A stretch of DNA of 64,000 bases, taken from contig NZ_JAHRIB010000178.1 in NCBI RefSeq assembly GCF_019090165.1, forward strand, positions 1-64,000. The letters are read 5' to 3'. The position numbers and the translations under genes are program-made. The notes beneath the pieces are model-generated. The model did no database searches. It worked only from the letters and a program-made list of their open reading frames with translations, and had not been told where the DNA came from. Positions 42,820 through 51,490 of the stretch are shown here, in pieces (position 1 is the stretch's first letter; each line of letters opens with the position of its first letter). The stretch comes from Streptomyces sp. BV286 (GTDB lineage: Bacteria > Actinomycetota > Actinomycetes > Streptomycetales > Streptomycetaceae).

Positions 42820-44538
42820 TCACTGCTCCTGAGGACGGGACTGCTGTGTCGGGGGGAAGTCTGGGGTGTCGGTGGTGTGTACGGCGAGCGAGCGGTCGGG
42901 ATTGAGCCGTACGACGATGTGGCGGCGCCAGGTGTCGTCGTCCCGGTCGCCCCGGTCCTCGCGCCAGTGGCAGCCGCGGGTCTCCTCCCGGAGGCGGGCG
43001 GCGGCGACGAGGACGCGCGCCACACACAGGAGGTTGGTGGTCTCCCAGGTGTCGACGCCGGGCTCGGCCGTCTTGCCGTGCTCGTCGAGCGCGTCGCGGG
43101 CGTCGGCGTGCAGCCGCTGGATGCGGTCGGCGGCGGTCTCCAGGGAGGTGGCCGAGCGCAGGACGCCGGCGCCGTCCGTCATGATCCGCTGGATCGCGAA
43201 CCGTGCCTCGGCGGCGAGGAGCGGGTGCGCGGGCTTCTCCGGCTCGGCGATCGGCGCGGGCACCCGCACGCGTGGGCGGCTGTCCTCGTGCCGGCCGGTG
43301 ATGTCCGCCGCGATGCGCTCGGCGTAGACGAGGCCCTCCAGGAGGGAGTTGGACGCGAGCCGGTTGGCGCCGTGGACACCGGTGCAGGCGACCTCGCCGC
43401 ACGCGTACAGGCCGGGCACGGTCGTGCGGCCCCGGGAGTCCGTACGGACGCCGCCGGAGGCGTAGTGGGCGGCCGGGGCCACCGGGACGGGCTCGGTGAC
43501 CGGGTCGATGCCGTGGGCGCGGCAGGCGGCCAGGATCGTCGGGAAGCGGTGCTCCCACATGTGCGCGCCGAAGTGCCGGGCGTCCAGGTACATGTGCTCG
43601 GCGTCCTGCTCCTGCATGCGCCGCATGATGCCCTTGGCGACGATGTCCCGGGGCGCCAGCTCGGCGAGTTCGTGCTGTCCGAGCATGAAGCGCTCGCCGT
43701 GCGCGTCGACGAGGTGGGCGCCCTCGCCGCGGACGGCCTCGGAGACCAGCGGCTGCTGGCCCTCCGCGTCCGGGCCGAGGAACAGCACGGTCGGGTGGAA
43801 CTGCACGAACTCCAGGTCGCTGACCTCGGCGCCGGCCCGCAGGGCGAGGGCGACGCCGTCGCCGGTGGACACCGACGGGTTGGTCGTCGCGGAGAAGACC
43901 TGGCCCATGCCGCCGGTCGCGAGGACCACGGCGGGCGCGTGGACGGCTCCCACGCCGTCGTGCTGGCCCTCTCCCATGACGTGCAGGGTCACGCCGGCCG
44001 TGCGTCCGTCGGCGTCCGTGAGGAGGTCCAGGACGAGCGCGTTCTCGACCGTGCGCAGTCCCCGCGCGCGGACGGCCTCGACGAGGGCCCGGGAGATCTC
44101 GGCGCCGGTCGCGTCGCCGCCCGCGTGGGCGATGCGGCGGCGGTGGTGGCCGCCCTCCCGGGTGAGCTCCAGGCCGCCCTCCTCCGACTCGTCGAAGTGG
44201 GCGCCCGTCTCGATGAGGCGGCGTACGGCGTCGGGGCCCTCGGTGACGAGGATGCGGACGGCGTCCTCGTCGCACAGGCCCGCGCCCGCCACGAGGGTGT
44301 CGTCGAGGTGCTGCTCGGGGGTGTCGCCCTCGCCCAGGGCCGCGGCTATGCCGCCCTGGGCCCAGCGGGTGGAGCCGTCGTCGAGGCGGGCCTTGGTGAC
44401 GACGACCGTCCGCAGGCCGGCGGCGTCGCAGCGCAGGGCGGTGGTGAGTCCGGCGACCCCGGAGCCGACGACCACGACGTCGGCGGTGACGGACCAGCCG
44501 GGTGCGGGCGCGTGCAGACGTATGCCTGTGCTGGTCAC
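42820..44538 (-). CDS. nadB: L-aspartate oxidase
   Basis: NadB oxidises L-aspartate to iminoaspartate, the first step of NAD synthesis. The 572-residue flavoprotein has the FAD-binding VVVVGSGVAGLTTALRC, the active-site region HAGGDATGAEI, EFVQFHPT, and CGEVACTGVHGANRLASNS. The GTG at 44538 overlaps the panC stop as GTGA, which fixes the start. nadA is not in the operon, so quinolinate synthase must be coded elsewhere. Confidence 0.95.
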   Translation of the reverse strand: MTSTGIRLHAPAPGWSVTADVVVVGSGVAGLTTALRCDAAGLRTVVVTKARLDDGSTRWAQGGIAAALGEGDTPEQHLDDTLVAGAGLCDEDAVRILVTEGPDAVRRLIETGAHFDESEEGGLELTREGGHHRRRIAHAGGDATGAEISRALVEAVRARGLRTVENALVLDLLTDADGRTAGVTLHVMGEGQHDGVGAVHAPAVVLATGGMGQVFSATTNPSVSTGDGVALALRAGAEVSDLEFVQFHPTVLFLGPDAEGQQPLVSEAVRGEGAHLVDAHGERFMLGQHELAELAPRDIVAKGIMRRMQEQDAEHMYLDARHFGAHMWEHRFPTILAACRAHGIDPVTEPVPVAPAAHYASGGVRTDSRGRTTVPGLYACGEVACTGVHGANRLASNSLLEGLVYAERIAADITGRHEDSRPRVRVPAPIAEPEKPAHPLLAAEARFAIQRIMTDGAGVLRSATSLETAADRIQRLHADARDALDEHGKTAEPGVDTWETTNLLCVARVLVAAARLREETRGCHWREDRGDRDDDTWRRHIVVRLNPDRSLAVHTTDTPDFPPTQQSRPQEQ

Positions 44539-45524
44539 GAGGCGGCTCCGAAGGTCAGAGGAATGTTGTCGATCAGCCGGGTCGTCCCGACCCGGGCGGC
44601 GACGGCGAGGACCGCTTCGCCGGTGTGACCGGCCCGGACCTCGGTGAAGTCGGACGGATCGACCAGTGCCAGGTAGTCCAGGGCGAGCGGCGGGCTGAGG
44701 CGGGCCGCGTCGTCGAGGACCAGGCGGGCGGCGGCACGGACCGCGGCGGGGCCACCGGGGGCCGCCTTGGCGACGGCGTGCGCGTCGGCCGCGGCGCGGG
44801 ACTCGCCGATGGCGCTGAGGGCCTCGGCACGCGCGTGCGTGGCGGGCACTTCGCGGGCACGCGCGCGCAGGGCCTCCTGGGCGGCGTGCCGGTCGCTGCC
44901 CGCGAACAGGGCCTGGGAGAGGGCGAGCGCGGTACGACGCTCGGCGGTCGACAGGTAGCGGTTGCGGCTGGACAGGGCCAGACCGTCCGCCTCGCGCACC
45001 GTCGGGACGCCGACGATCTCCACGCCGAAGTTCAGGTCGCGGACCATGCGGCGGATCAGGGCGAGCTGCTGGGCGTCCTTCTGCCCGTACAGCGCCACGT
45101 CGGGCCGGGTGAGGTGCAGCAGCTTGGCGACGACGGTGAGCATGCCGTCGAAGTGCCCGGGGCGCGTCGAGCCCTCCAGGCGCTCCCCCATGGGGCCCGC
45201 GCTGATGCGGACCTGGGGTTCGCCGCCCGGGTAGACCTCGTCCACGGAAGGGGCGAACACGACGTCCGCGCCCGCCTGCTCGGCGATCTTGACGTCGGCG
45301 TCCAGCGTGCGCGGGTAGCGGTCGAGGTCCTCGCCCGCGCCGAACTGGAGGGGGTTGACGAAGACGGTCACGACGACCTCGCCGTCGCCCGCGATCGACC
45401 GGGCGGTGCGGATCAGGGTCGCGTGGCCCTCGTGCAGGGCGCCCATCGTCATGACGACGGCACGGCGGCCGGTGCGTACGCGCGCGTGGAGCTCGTCTGC
45501 GGTGCTCAGCAGGGCGGTGGTCAT
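44535..45524 (-). CDS. panC: Pantothenate synthetase
   Basis: PanC joins pantoate and beta-alanine using ATP. The 329-residue product has the HIGH-like motif MGALHEGHATL, the substrate region VFVNPLQFGAGEDLDRYP, and the KMSKS-like ADGLALSSRNRYLS. The ATG at 45524 follows GGAGA. It overlaps the stop of a 12-codon mini-ORF created by a 16-base duplication of the junction with the upstream DUF2520 gene. Downstream it overlaps nadB. Confidence 0.95.
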   Translation of the reverse strand: MTTALLSTADELHARVRTGRRAVVMTMGALHEGHATLIRTARSIAGDGEVVVTVFVNPLQFGAGEDLDRYPRTLDADVKIAEQAGADVVFAPSVDEVYPGGEPQVRISAGPMGERLEGSTRPGHFDGMLTVVAKLLHLTRPDVALYGQKDAQQLALIRRMVRDLNFGVEIVGVPTVREADGLALSSRNRYLSTAERRTALALSQALFAGSDRHAAQEALRARAREVPATHARAEALSAIGESRAAADAHAVAKAAPGGPAAVRAAARLVLDDAARLSPPLALDYLALVDPSDFTEVRAGHTGEAVLAVAARVGTTRLIDNIPLTFGAAS

Positions 45525-45570
45525 CGGGCGTCTCCGGTCTCGGCACCTGCGCACGTCATCGGGCGTCTCC
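45520..45570. repeat. 16-base duplication at the DUF2520-panC junction
   Basis: GTCATCGGGCGTCTCC occurs at 45520-45535 and 45555-45570. On the coding strand each copy holds a GGAGA ribosome-binding site and an ATGA overlap. The copy at 45555 contains the stop of the DUF2520 gene and the start of a mini-ORF; the copy at 45520 contains the mini-ORF stop and the panC start. Confidence 0.85.
45521..45559 (-). CDS. 12-codon linking mini-ORF before panC
   Basis: MTCAGAETGDAR starts at ATG 45559, inside the stop of the DUF2520 gene, and ends in TGA overlapping the panC ATG. Its last four residues (GDAR) repeat the C terminus of the DUF2520 protein because of the 16-base duplication. It may simply hand ribosomes from one gene to the next. 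Whether it is translated is inferred. Confidence 0.45.
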   Translation of the reverse strand: MTCAGAETGDAR

Positions 45571-46494
45571 TTCGGTCCCGTCGGTGCGGCCGGCCCCGTC
45601 GGCGAGCACGCCGAGGAGGTCCTCGGCGAGCTCCGGCTTGAGCAGGCCGTGGGCGAGGGCCCGGTCGGCGGTCGCGCGGGCCATCGCCAGATAGCCGGCG
45701 ACGGTCTGCGGCGCGTGCTTGCGCAACTCGGTGACGTGCGCCGCGACCGTGCCCGCGTCGCCTCGCGCCACCGGTCCGGTGAGCGCCGCGTCGCCCGACC
45801 TGAGAGCGTTGTCCAGGGCGGCGCCCAGCAGCGGGCCCAGCATCCGGTCCGGGGCCTCGACACCCGCGGCACGCAGCAGGTCCATGGACTCGGCGACCAG
45901 GGTGACCAGGTGGTTGGCGCCGAGCGCGAGGGCCGCGTGGTAGAGCGGGCGGGCCTCCTCGGCGATCCACTCGGGCTCGCCGCCCATCTCGATGACCAGG
46001 GCCTCGGCGGCCAGCCGCAGCTCCTCGGGGGCGGTGACTCCGAAGGAGCATCCGGCGAGCCGCTGCACGTCCACGGGGGTGCCGCTGAACGTCATCGCGG
46101 GATGCAGGGCGAGAGGCAGCGCTCCGGCGCGCAGAGCGGGGTCGAGGACCTTCGTCCCGTACCGCCCGGAGGTGTGCACGAGCAGCTGTCCCGGCCTGAT
46201 GGACCCGGTCTCGACGAGTCCTTCCACCAGTCCCGGCAGGGCGTCGTCGGGGACCGTGAGCAGCACCAGGTCGGCTCGCTCCAGGACCTGCTCGGGTGTC
46301 ATGAGCGGCACGTCCGGCAGCAGCTGCGCGGCGCGGCGCCGGGAGGCGTCGGACACCCCGGAGACGGCCACCGGGCGGTGTCCGGCGAGCTGGAGCGACG
46401 CGGCCAGGGCGGGACCCACACGGCCGGCGCCGACGACGCCGACGGTGAGCCGCGCGGGGCGGTCCTTGGGGTCTGCCTGGGGGAATGTACTCAC
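45556..46494 (-). CDS. Rossmann-like/DUF2520 protein
   Basis: The 312-residue product has an N-terminal NAD(P)-binding Rossmann fold (GVVGAGRVGPALAASLQ) and the C-terminal DUF2520 helical domain (HPAMTFSGTPVD, YHAALALGANHLV). The fold resembles ketopantoate and 6-phosphogluconate dehydrogenases. Its place at the head of the operon, directly before panC, suggests a role in pantoate supply, possibly ketopantoate reduction. That is inference from context. Confidence 0.88.
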   Translation of the reverse strand: MSTFPQADPKDRPARLTVGVVGAGRVGPALAASLQLAGHRPVAVSGVSDASRRRAAQLLPDVPLMTPEQVLERADLVLLTVPDDALPGLVEGLVETGSIRPGQLLVHTSGRYGTKVLDPALRAGALPLALHPAMTFSGTPVDVQRLAGCSFGVTAPEELRLAAEALVIEMGGEPEWIAEEARPLYHAALALGANHLVTLVAESMDLLRAAGVEAPDRMLGPLLGAALDNALRSGDAALTGPVARGDAGTVAAHVTELRKHAPQTVAGYLAMARATADRALAHGLLKPELAEDLLGVLADGAGRTDGTEGDAR

Positions 46495-46642
46495 TCGACG
46501 GCGGCCTTCCGTTCCAGTCCGCTCGGGGTACCGGACGCTTTCTCGTCATGTTAACGCGATTGGTCCGGGGGCCGTTTTCCTGTCCACAGGCTGTGGGGAA
46601 TTCGCATGACCGGCCGCCGTGCCGTCCTGCATGATCCGGGAC

Positions 46643-47851
46643 ATGAGCGATACGGCGGAACGGGCTGCGGACGGATCGGCGGAACAACCCCCGGAACAGC
46701 CGACGGGGGAAGCGGAAGGGACGGCCGAGCAGCGGCGTGAGCGGCGCAGGGTCGCCTGGCGCGGCGCGCGGCGGGTGCTGTGGCGGCCCGGTTTCCGTTC
46801 CACGGTCGGTGAACTGCTGGCCGGGCTGACGGACGCGGCGCCCGACGTGTACGACCTGGACCGGCCGGTGGACATGTACGGCAACGGCATCGTGGAGACC
46901 CTGGAGGAGCGGGTCGCCGGACTGCTCGGTACGGACGCCGCCGCCTTCTTCCCCTCGGGCACCATGGCCCAGCAGGTGGCGCTGCGCTGCTGGGCGGGCC
47001 GGACGGGCAACGCGACGGTGGCGATGCATCCCCTCTCCCACCCGGAGGTCCACGAGAGGCATGCCTTCAGCACGCTCAGCGGCCTGCGGACCGTCCACCC
47101 GACGCGCGAGCCGCGGATGCCCTCCGCCGAGGAGATACGCGACCTGGACGAGCCCTTCGGGGCACTGTTCCTGGAACTGCCCCTCAGGGAGGCCGGTTAC
47201 GTCCTGCCCTCCTGGGAGGAGCTGGTCGCCGTGACGGACGCGGCCCGCGAACGCGACGCCGTGGTGCACGTCGACGGGGCCCGCCTGTGGGAGTGCGCCA
47301 CCCACTTCGGCCGCCCCCTGGACGAGATCGCGGGGCTCGCGGACAGCGTCTACGTGTCCTTCTACAAGTCGCTGGGCGGGTTCGGCGGCGCCGCCCTCGC
47401 GGGCCCGCGGACACTCGTCGACGAGGCGAAGGCCTGGCGCCACCGGTACGGCGGGCAGGTCCTCCAGCAGTTCCCCACCGCCCTGTCCGCGCTGATCGGC
47501 CTGGAGAGGGAACTGCCCCGGCTCCCGGAGTACGTGGTCCACGCGCGCGTGGTGGCCGCGGCGCTGCGGGAGGGGTTCGCCGGGGCCGGGCTCCCCTGGG
47601 CGCGGGTGCACCCCGAGGAGCCGCACACCCACCAGTTCCAGGTGTGGCTGCCGTACGAGGCCGATGCCCTGACCGAGGCGGGCATGCGGCAGGCCGAGGA
47701 GACGCTGACGTCCCTCTTTCCGCAGGTCTGGGAGAGGGGCGGGCCCGGTCTGGCGTACACCGAGGTCACGGTGGGCGCGCCGGGCCTGGAGTGGACGGCG
47801 GACGACGTACGGGCCGCCGCCGCGGACTTCGCGTCACGGCTTCCCCGCTGA
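46643..47851 (+). CDS. PLP-dependent beta-eliminating lyase / threonine aldolase-like
   Basis: The 402-residue product is a fold-type I PLP enzyme of the threonine aldolase/beta-eliminating lyase group. Key segments are DMYGNGIVETLEERVA, AAFFPSGTMAQQ, VVHVDGARLWEC (Asp contacting the PLP ring) and SFYKSLGGFGG (Lys Schiff base). It would cleave or eliminate a beta-hydroxy amino acid. The ATG at 46643 is preferred to 46619 because it follows the spacer normally. Its end overlaps the convergent small gene by 18 bases. Confidence 0.87.
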   Translation: MSDTAERAADGSAEQPPEQPTGEAEGTAEQRRERRRVAWRGARRVLWRPGFRSTVGELLAGLTDAAPDVYDLDRPVDMYGNGIVETLEERVAGLLGTDAAAFFPSGTMAQQVALRCWAGRTGNATVAMHPLSHPEVHERHAFSTLSGLRTVHPTREPRMPSAEEIRDLDEPFGALFLELPLREAGYVLPSWEELVAVTDAARERDAVVHVDGARLWECATHFGRPLDEIAGLADSVYVSFYKSLGGFGGAALAGPRTLVDEAKAWRHRYGGQVLQQFPTALSALIGLERELPRLPEYVVHARVVAAALREGFAGAGLPWARVHPEEPHTHQFQVWLPYEADALTEAGMRQAEETLTSLFPQVWERGGPGLAYTEVTVGAPGLEWTADDVRAAAADFASRLPR

Positions 47852-48055
47852 ACGGCCCGGGCGCCCGAACAGCCTGGCCAGTGCCGCCCGCGTCCGGCCG
47901 CGGGCCGGGCGTCCGGTCAGGGCCGCGCGGTACCGCCGGTGGTCGCGCAGTTCACGCATGGCCTGCCAGTCGTGCTCGCTGGGGGCGGGCGGCGTCGGAT
48001 CGCCGTGCTGCCGGGCCCGGTGGGTGTCGAGGAGGTACTGCTGGGTGATGCTCAT
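47834..48055 (-). CDS. Small basic protein of unknown function
   Basis: The 73-residue product is very Arg-rich (RDHRRYRAAL, GRPARGRTRAALARLFGR), with a conserved-looking start MSITQQYLLDTHRARQHGD. It has no signal or membrane segment. The ATG at 48055 follows GAAGG. It is divergent from the ArsR-type regulator, and the 187-bp gap holds a palindrome, so it may be the regulated target. Function unknown. Confidence 0.65.
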   Translation of the reverse strand: MSITQQYLLDTHRARQHGDPTPPAPSEHDWQAMRELRDHRRYRAALTGRPARGRTRAALARLFGRPGRSAGKP

Positions 48056-48182
48056 GGCGGATCGCCTTCTCGGGACGGGTACGGACGTCTGCCGGGACCG
48101 ATACCGGTTCCGGACGTTCTCCGTGGGCCCCGCGGTGCCCCGGTGGTCCCAGCCTGCTCCCGGCGGGGCGGTCCGTCGCGTC

Positions 48183-48203
48183 GATTGACGACGCCCGTCA
48201 ATC
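48183..48203. promoter_or_regulatory. Palindromic operator in a divergent promoter
   Basis: GATTGACG-ACGCC-CGTCAATC is a perfect inverted repeat with 8-base arms and a 5-base spacer. It sits 40 bases before the ArsR-type gene start and 128 bases from the divergent small gene. Its form fits an ArsR-family site, and autoregulation is likely. Confidence 0.7.
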
Positions 48204-48242
48204 GGCGGCCGGCCTGTCGGTGGCGGGGTGCACCATGAGGAC

Positions 48243-49346
48243 ATGAGCGTGACCATCGACATCTCCGGGCTGCGCAGGGAGCGGGTGGCCGTCGTGCCCT
48301 CGCCCCTGGCCGAGCTCTGCATGGCGCTGCACGCGCTGGCCGAGCCGGGTCACCACCCCGGGCTTCAGGGCTGGGCGACCGCGGTGACCGCCCGGCTCGA
48401 CCCGCATCTGGCGGACCGGATGTGCGAGGCGGACTTCCTGTGGCGGACGACGTTCTCGGACGTGTTCCTGCCGTACGCGGCGGCGGGCGGCACCACGCTC
48501 CCGGGCGGCACCCTCGCCGAGGAGCTGGACCTGCTCGACAAGCTGACGGACGAGCAGTTCGTGGACGCGGCGCTGGAGTTCACCTGCGCGCTTCCGTACG
48601 ACGCGCAGGGTGCCGGCGCCCTCACGGACGCCGCGTCCCGGCGGCGCGCCCTGGAGCTGGCCGCAGCGCGCGGGCCCCGGCCGGCGGACTTCACCGCGCG
48701 GCTGCTGGACGATCCGCCGCGGATCCGCGCGTGGCTGCGGCGGTTCCTGGAGGACTGCGACGAGGCGTTCTTCGCCGAGACCTGGTCCCGGCTGCGCCAC
48801 CAGCTCGGGGCGGACGCCCGCCGCAAGACGGACCTGCTCGCACGCCGGGGCCTGGCCGACGCCCTGGCGTCGGTGTCCCCCGCGGTGACGCTCGACGAGA
48901 GCGCCTGCCGGATCACCGTCGACAAGCTGGGCCACGGCCGCACCGCGACCCGCGACGGCGGCCTCCTGCTGGTGCCGACGAGCCTCGGCTGGCCCCACCT
49001 CATGGTGCTGCACCGGTACGGCTGGCAGCCGGTGATCCACTACCCGGCCGGTTCCCCGGAACTGACGGTCCCGACCTCCGTCGAGCAGCTGACCCTCCGG
49101 ATGGCGGCCCTGTCCCACCCGACGAGGATGCGGCTGTGCCGGAGCCTGGCCCGCAGCGCGTTCACCACGAGCGAGCTGGCCCAGACGCACGGCATGACGG
49201 CCCCCGAGATATCCCGGCACCTGAGCGTGCTGAAGAAGGCGGGCCTGCTCACCACCCGCCGCCGCGGACGGTACGTACTGCACCAGCTGGACGTCACGAT
49301 GGTGGCCCGGCTGGGCAGCGACTTCCTGGAGGGCATCCTGCGCTGA
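48243..49346 (+). CDS. ArsR-type regulator with long N-terminal sensor domain (DUF5937-like)
   Basis: The 367-residue product has a C-terminal ArsR winged helix (LRMAALSHPTRMRLCRSLAR, TSELAQTHGMTAPEISRHLS, LKKAGLLTTRRRGRYVLHQL). About 270 residues of a conserved N-terminal domain, often called DUF5937, come first. Metal-binding ArsR cysteines are not seen, so a small-molecule or protein signal is likely. The ATG at 48243 follows GAGG; a GTG at 48228 is also possible. Confidence 0.88.
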   Translation: MSVTIDISGLRRERVAVVPSPLAELCMALHALAEPGHHPGLQGWATAVTARLDPHLADRMCEADFLWRTTFSDVFLPYAAAGGTTLPGGTLAEELDLLDKLTDEQFVDAALEFTCALPYDAQGAGALTDAASRRRALELAAARGPRPADFTARLLDDPPRIRAWLRRFLEDCDEAFFAETWSRLRHQLGADARRKTDLLARRGLADALASVSPAVTLDESACRITVDKLGHGRTATRDGGLLLVPTSLGWPHLMVLHRYGWQPVIHYPAGSPELTVPTSVEQLTLRMAALSHPTRMRLCRSLARSAFTTSELAQTHGMTAPEISRHLSVLKKAGLLTTRRRGRYVLHQLDVTMVARLGSDFLEGILR

Positions 49347-49440
49347 GCCGCCCGCGCTTCCCCGGGCCCGGGCCCCGCTCAGCCGGGACCCGGCCGACCG
49401 GATCCCGCCCGACCGGGCACGGCCCGACCGGATCCCGTGC

Positions 49441-50112
49441 TCAGCCCTGTCCCCCGGCCCGTACGAGACCGGTCTCGTACGCGAGGACGACGACCTGGAC
49501 GCGGTCGCGCAGGCCCAGCTTCGTGAGGATGCGGCCCACGTGGGTCTTGACCGTCGCCTCGGAGAGGACGAGCCGGGCCGCGATCTCGCCGTTCGACAGG
49601 CCCTGCGCGACGAGGATCATGACCTCGCGCTCACGGCCGGTGAGCCGCTCCAGCTCCTGGTGCTGGGTCTCCTTGCCGGCGCTGGGCAGCATCGGCGCGA
49701 AGCGGTCCAGCAGGCGCCTGGTCGTCGAGGGCGCGACGACCGCGTCGCCGCTGTGCACGGAGCGGATCGCGGCGAGGAGTTCGCCGGGCGGCACGTCCTT
49801 GAGCATGAAGCCGGAGGCGCCCGCCTTGAGCCCCGAGAAGGCGTACTCGTCGAGGTCGAAGGTGGTCAGGATCAGCACCTTCGGCGGATTCGGGTCCTGG
49901 CAGATGCGGCGGGTGGTCTCCACACCGTCGAGCTTCGGCATGCGGACGTCCATGAGCACCACGTCGACCTCGGTCGTACGCAGCACCTGGAGGGCCTCGA
50001 CGCCGTCGCCCGCCTCCCCCACGACCTCCATGTCCGGCTGGGCGGCGAGCACCATCCGGAACCCGGTGCGCAGCAGCACCTGGTCGTCGACGAGCATCAC
50101 GCGGATCGGCAT
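49441..50112 (-). CDS. NarL/LuxR-family response regulator
   Basis: The 223-residue product has a receiver domain with Asp9/Asp10, phospho-acceptor Asp55 in LMDVRMPK and Lys at about 107 (LKDVPPGEL). A LuxR-type helix-turn-helix lies at about 155-215 (LTGREREVMILVAQGLSNGE, EATVKTHVGRILTKLGLRDR). The ATG at 50112 follows GGAGG. The cognate kinase gene lies 38 bases upstream on the same strand. Confidence 0.94.
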   Translation of the reverse strand: MPIRVMLVDDQVLLRTGFRMVLAAQPDMEVVGEAGDGVEALQVLRTTEVDVVLMDVRMPKLDGVETTRRICQDPNPPKVLILTTFDLDEYAFSGLKAGASGFMLKDVPPGELLAAIRSVHSGDAVVAPSTTRRLLDRFAPMLPSAGKETQHQELERLTGREREVMILVAQGLSNGEIAARLVLSEATVKTHVGRILTKLGLRDRVQVVVLAYETGLVRAGGQG

Positions 50113-50150
50113 GGAAAGGTCCTCCGGTCGGTTCATGGAACGTGCACGTG

Positions 50151-51353
50151 TCAGTGGGCGGGCTTGAGCGGAAGCAGGGCACTGATGCGGAAGCCTCCGC
50201 CCGGACGCGGCCCCGCGTCCAGGGTGCCGCCGACCATGCCGATGCGCTCGCGCATCCCGATCAGGCCGTGGCCCTGGCCGTCGACGCCGCCCTCCTCGTA
50301 GAGCTCGTGCGGGGCGCCCTTGCCGTCGTCCTCGACGAGCAGGCCGAGGCCGTCGTCGAAGTAGACCAGGCGGACGCTCGCTCCCGCGTTCGGCCCCCCG
50401 TGCTTGCGGGTGTTGGTGAGGGCCTCCTGCACGATGCGGTACGCGGTCAGCTCGACGCCGCTCGGCAGGGGCCGCGGGGTGCCCTCGATCTTGAAGTCGA
50501 CGGGGAGGCCGGAGGTCCGGCACTGCTCGATCAGGTCGTCGAGCTGCTCCACGTCCGGCTGCGGCACGTACTCGCCGGACTCCTGGTGCTCGCCGGTGCG
50601 CAGGACGCCGAGGAGGCGGCGCATCTCGGCGAGGGCCTGCCTGCCGGTCCCGGAGATGGTCTCCAGGGCCTTCCTGGCCTGGTCCGGCGCGGAGTCGAGG
50701 ACGTAGGCGGCACCGTCGGCCTGGACCACCATCACCGAGACGTTGTGTGCGACCACGTCGTGCAGCTCCCGGGCGATCCGGGCGCGCTCGGCGGCGACCG
50801 CGACCTTGGCCTGCGCCTCGCGCTCCTTCTCCAGGCGGGCGGCACGCTCCTCGAGCTGCGCGAAGTAGGCGCGGCGGGTCCGCAGCGAGTCGCCGAGGAC
50901 CCAGGCGAGGGCGAAGGGAACGGTCTGGAAGACCACTATCGCGATCTGCCCGCCGGCGCCGGCCTGCTCCTCCGGCCAGCGCAGCTGCGCCAGCGGGGCC
51001 GCGCACAGGCCCGCCGTCAGGGCGAGCCGGGACGCCCAGCCGGTGCCGTTCGAGGCGACCGTGTAGGTGATCACCAGCAGCGCGAAGTCGGCCGGCGCCA
51101 TCTCCATGTCCAGCAGCAGCTGCGCCGCGCCCATGGAGACGGCGAGGAGCAGCATCGCCTCGGGCATGCGCCTGCGCAGCGCGATCACCAGGCACAGGAG
51201 CAGGGTGATCGGGACGGTGACGGCCAGGTGGTCGGCTCCGGAGTTCTCCTGCCCGGCCGTTCCACCCATGACCGAGATCCCGAGCAGGACGACGGCCCAG
51301 AAGCCGTCGACCCATGCCGGGTGCCTGCGGAGAAAATCATAGAGACGCTGCAC
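50151..51353 (-). CDS. NarX/DesK-type sensor histidine kinase
   Basis: The 400-residue product starts at GTG 51353. Several membrane helices lie in the first 155 residues, then a coiled coil. HisKA_3 has the acceptor His198 in ARELHDVVAHNVS, and the HATPase domain has QEALTNTRKHG and DDGKG and ends GHGLIGMRERI. There is no large external sensor, so it probably senses within the membrane. It forms a pair with the regulator downstream. The target genes are not evident. Confidence 0.93.
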   Translation of the reverse strand: MQRLYDFLRRHPAWVDGFWAVVLLGISVMGGTAGQENSGADHLAVTVPITLLLCLVIALRRRMPEAMLLLAVSMGAAQLLLDMEMAPADFALLVITYTVASNGTGWASRLALTAGLCAAPLAQLRWPEEQAGAGGQIAIVVFQTVPFALAWVLGDSLRTRRAYFAQLEERAARLEKEREAQAKVAVAAERARIARELHDVVAHNVSVMVVQADGAAYVLDSAPDQARKALETISGTGRQALAEMRRLLGVLRTGEHQESGEYVPQPDVEQLDDLIEQCRTSGLPVDFKIEGTPRPLPSGVELTAYRIVQEALTNTRKHGGPNAGASVRLVYFDDGLGLLVEDDGKGAPHELYEEGGVDGQGHGLIGMRERIGMVGGTLDAGPRPGGGFRISALLPLKPAH

Positions 51354-51490
51354 GTAACCCAGCGTAGGGAAGCGTGCAGTGTGCAGGGGTCAACCGGAGG
51401 GTCGATCCGTAACCGGTGCTCGTACTCCCCAAGGTGGAGGCCCCCTTCGACTTGGCGCTTAGCCTGGCGCGGTGAGGGCGACGGAGAGCG

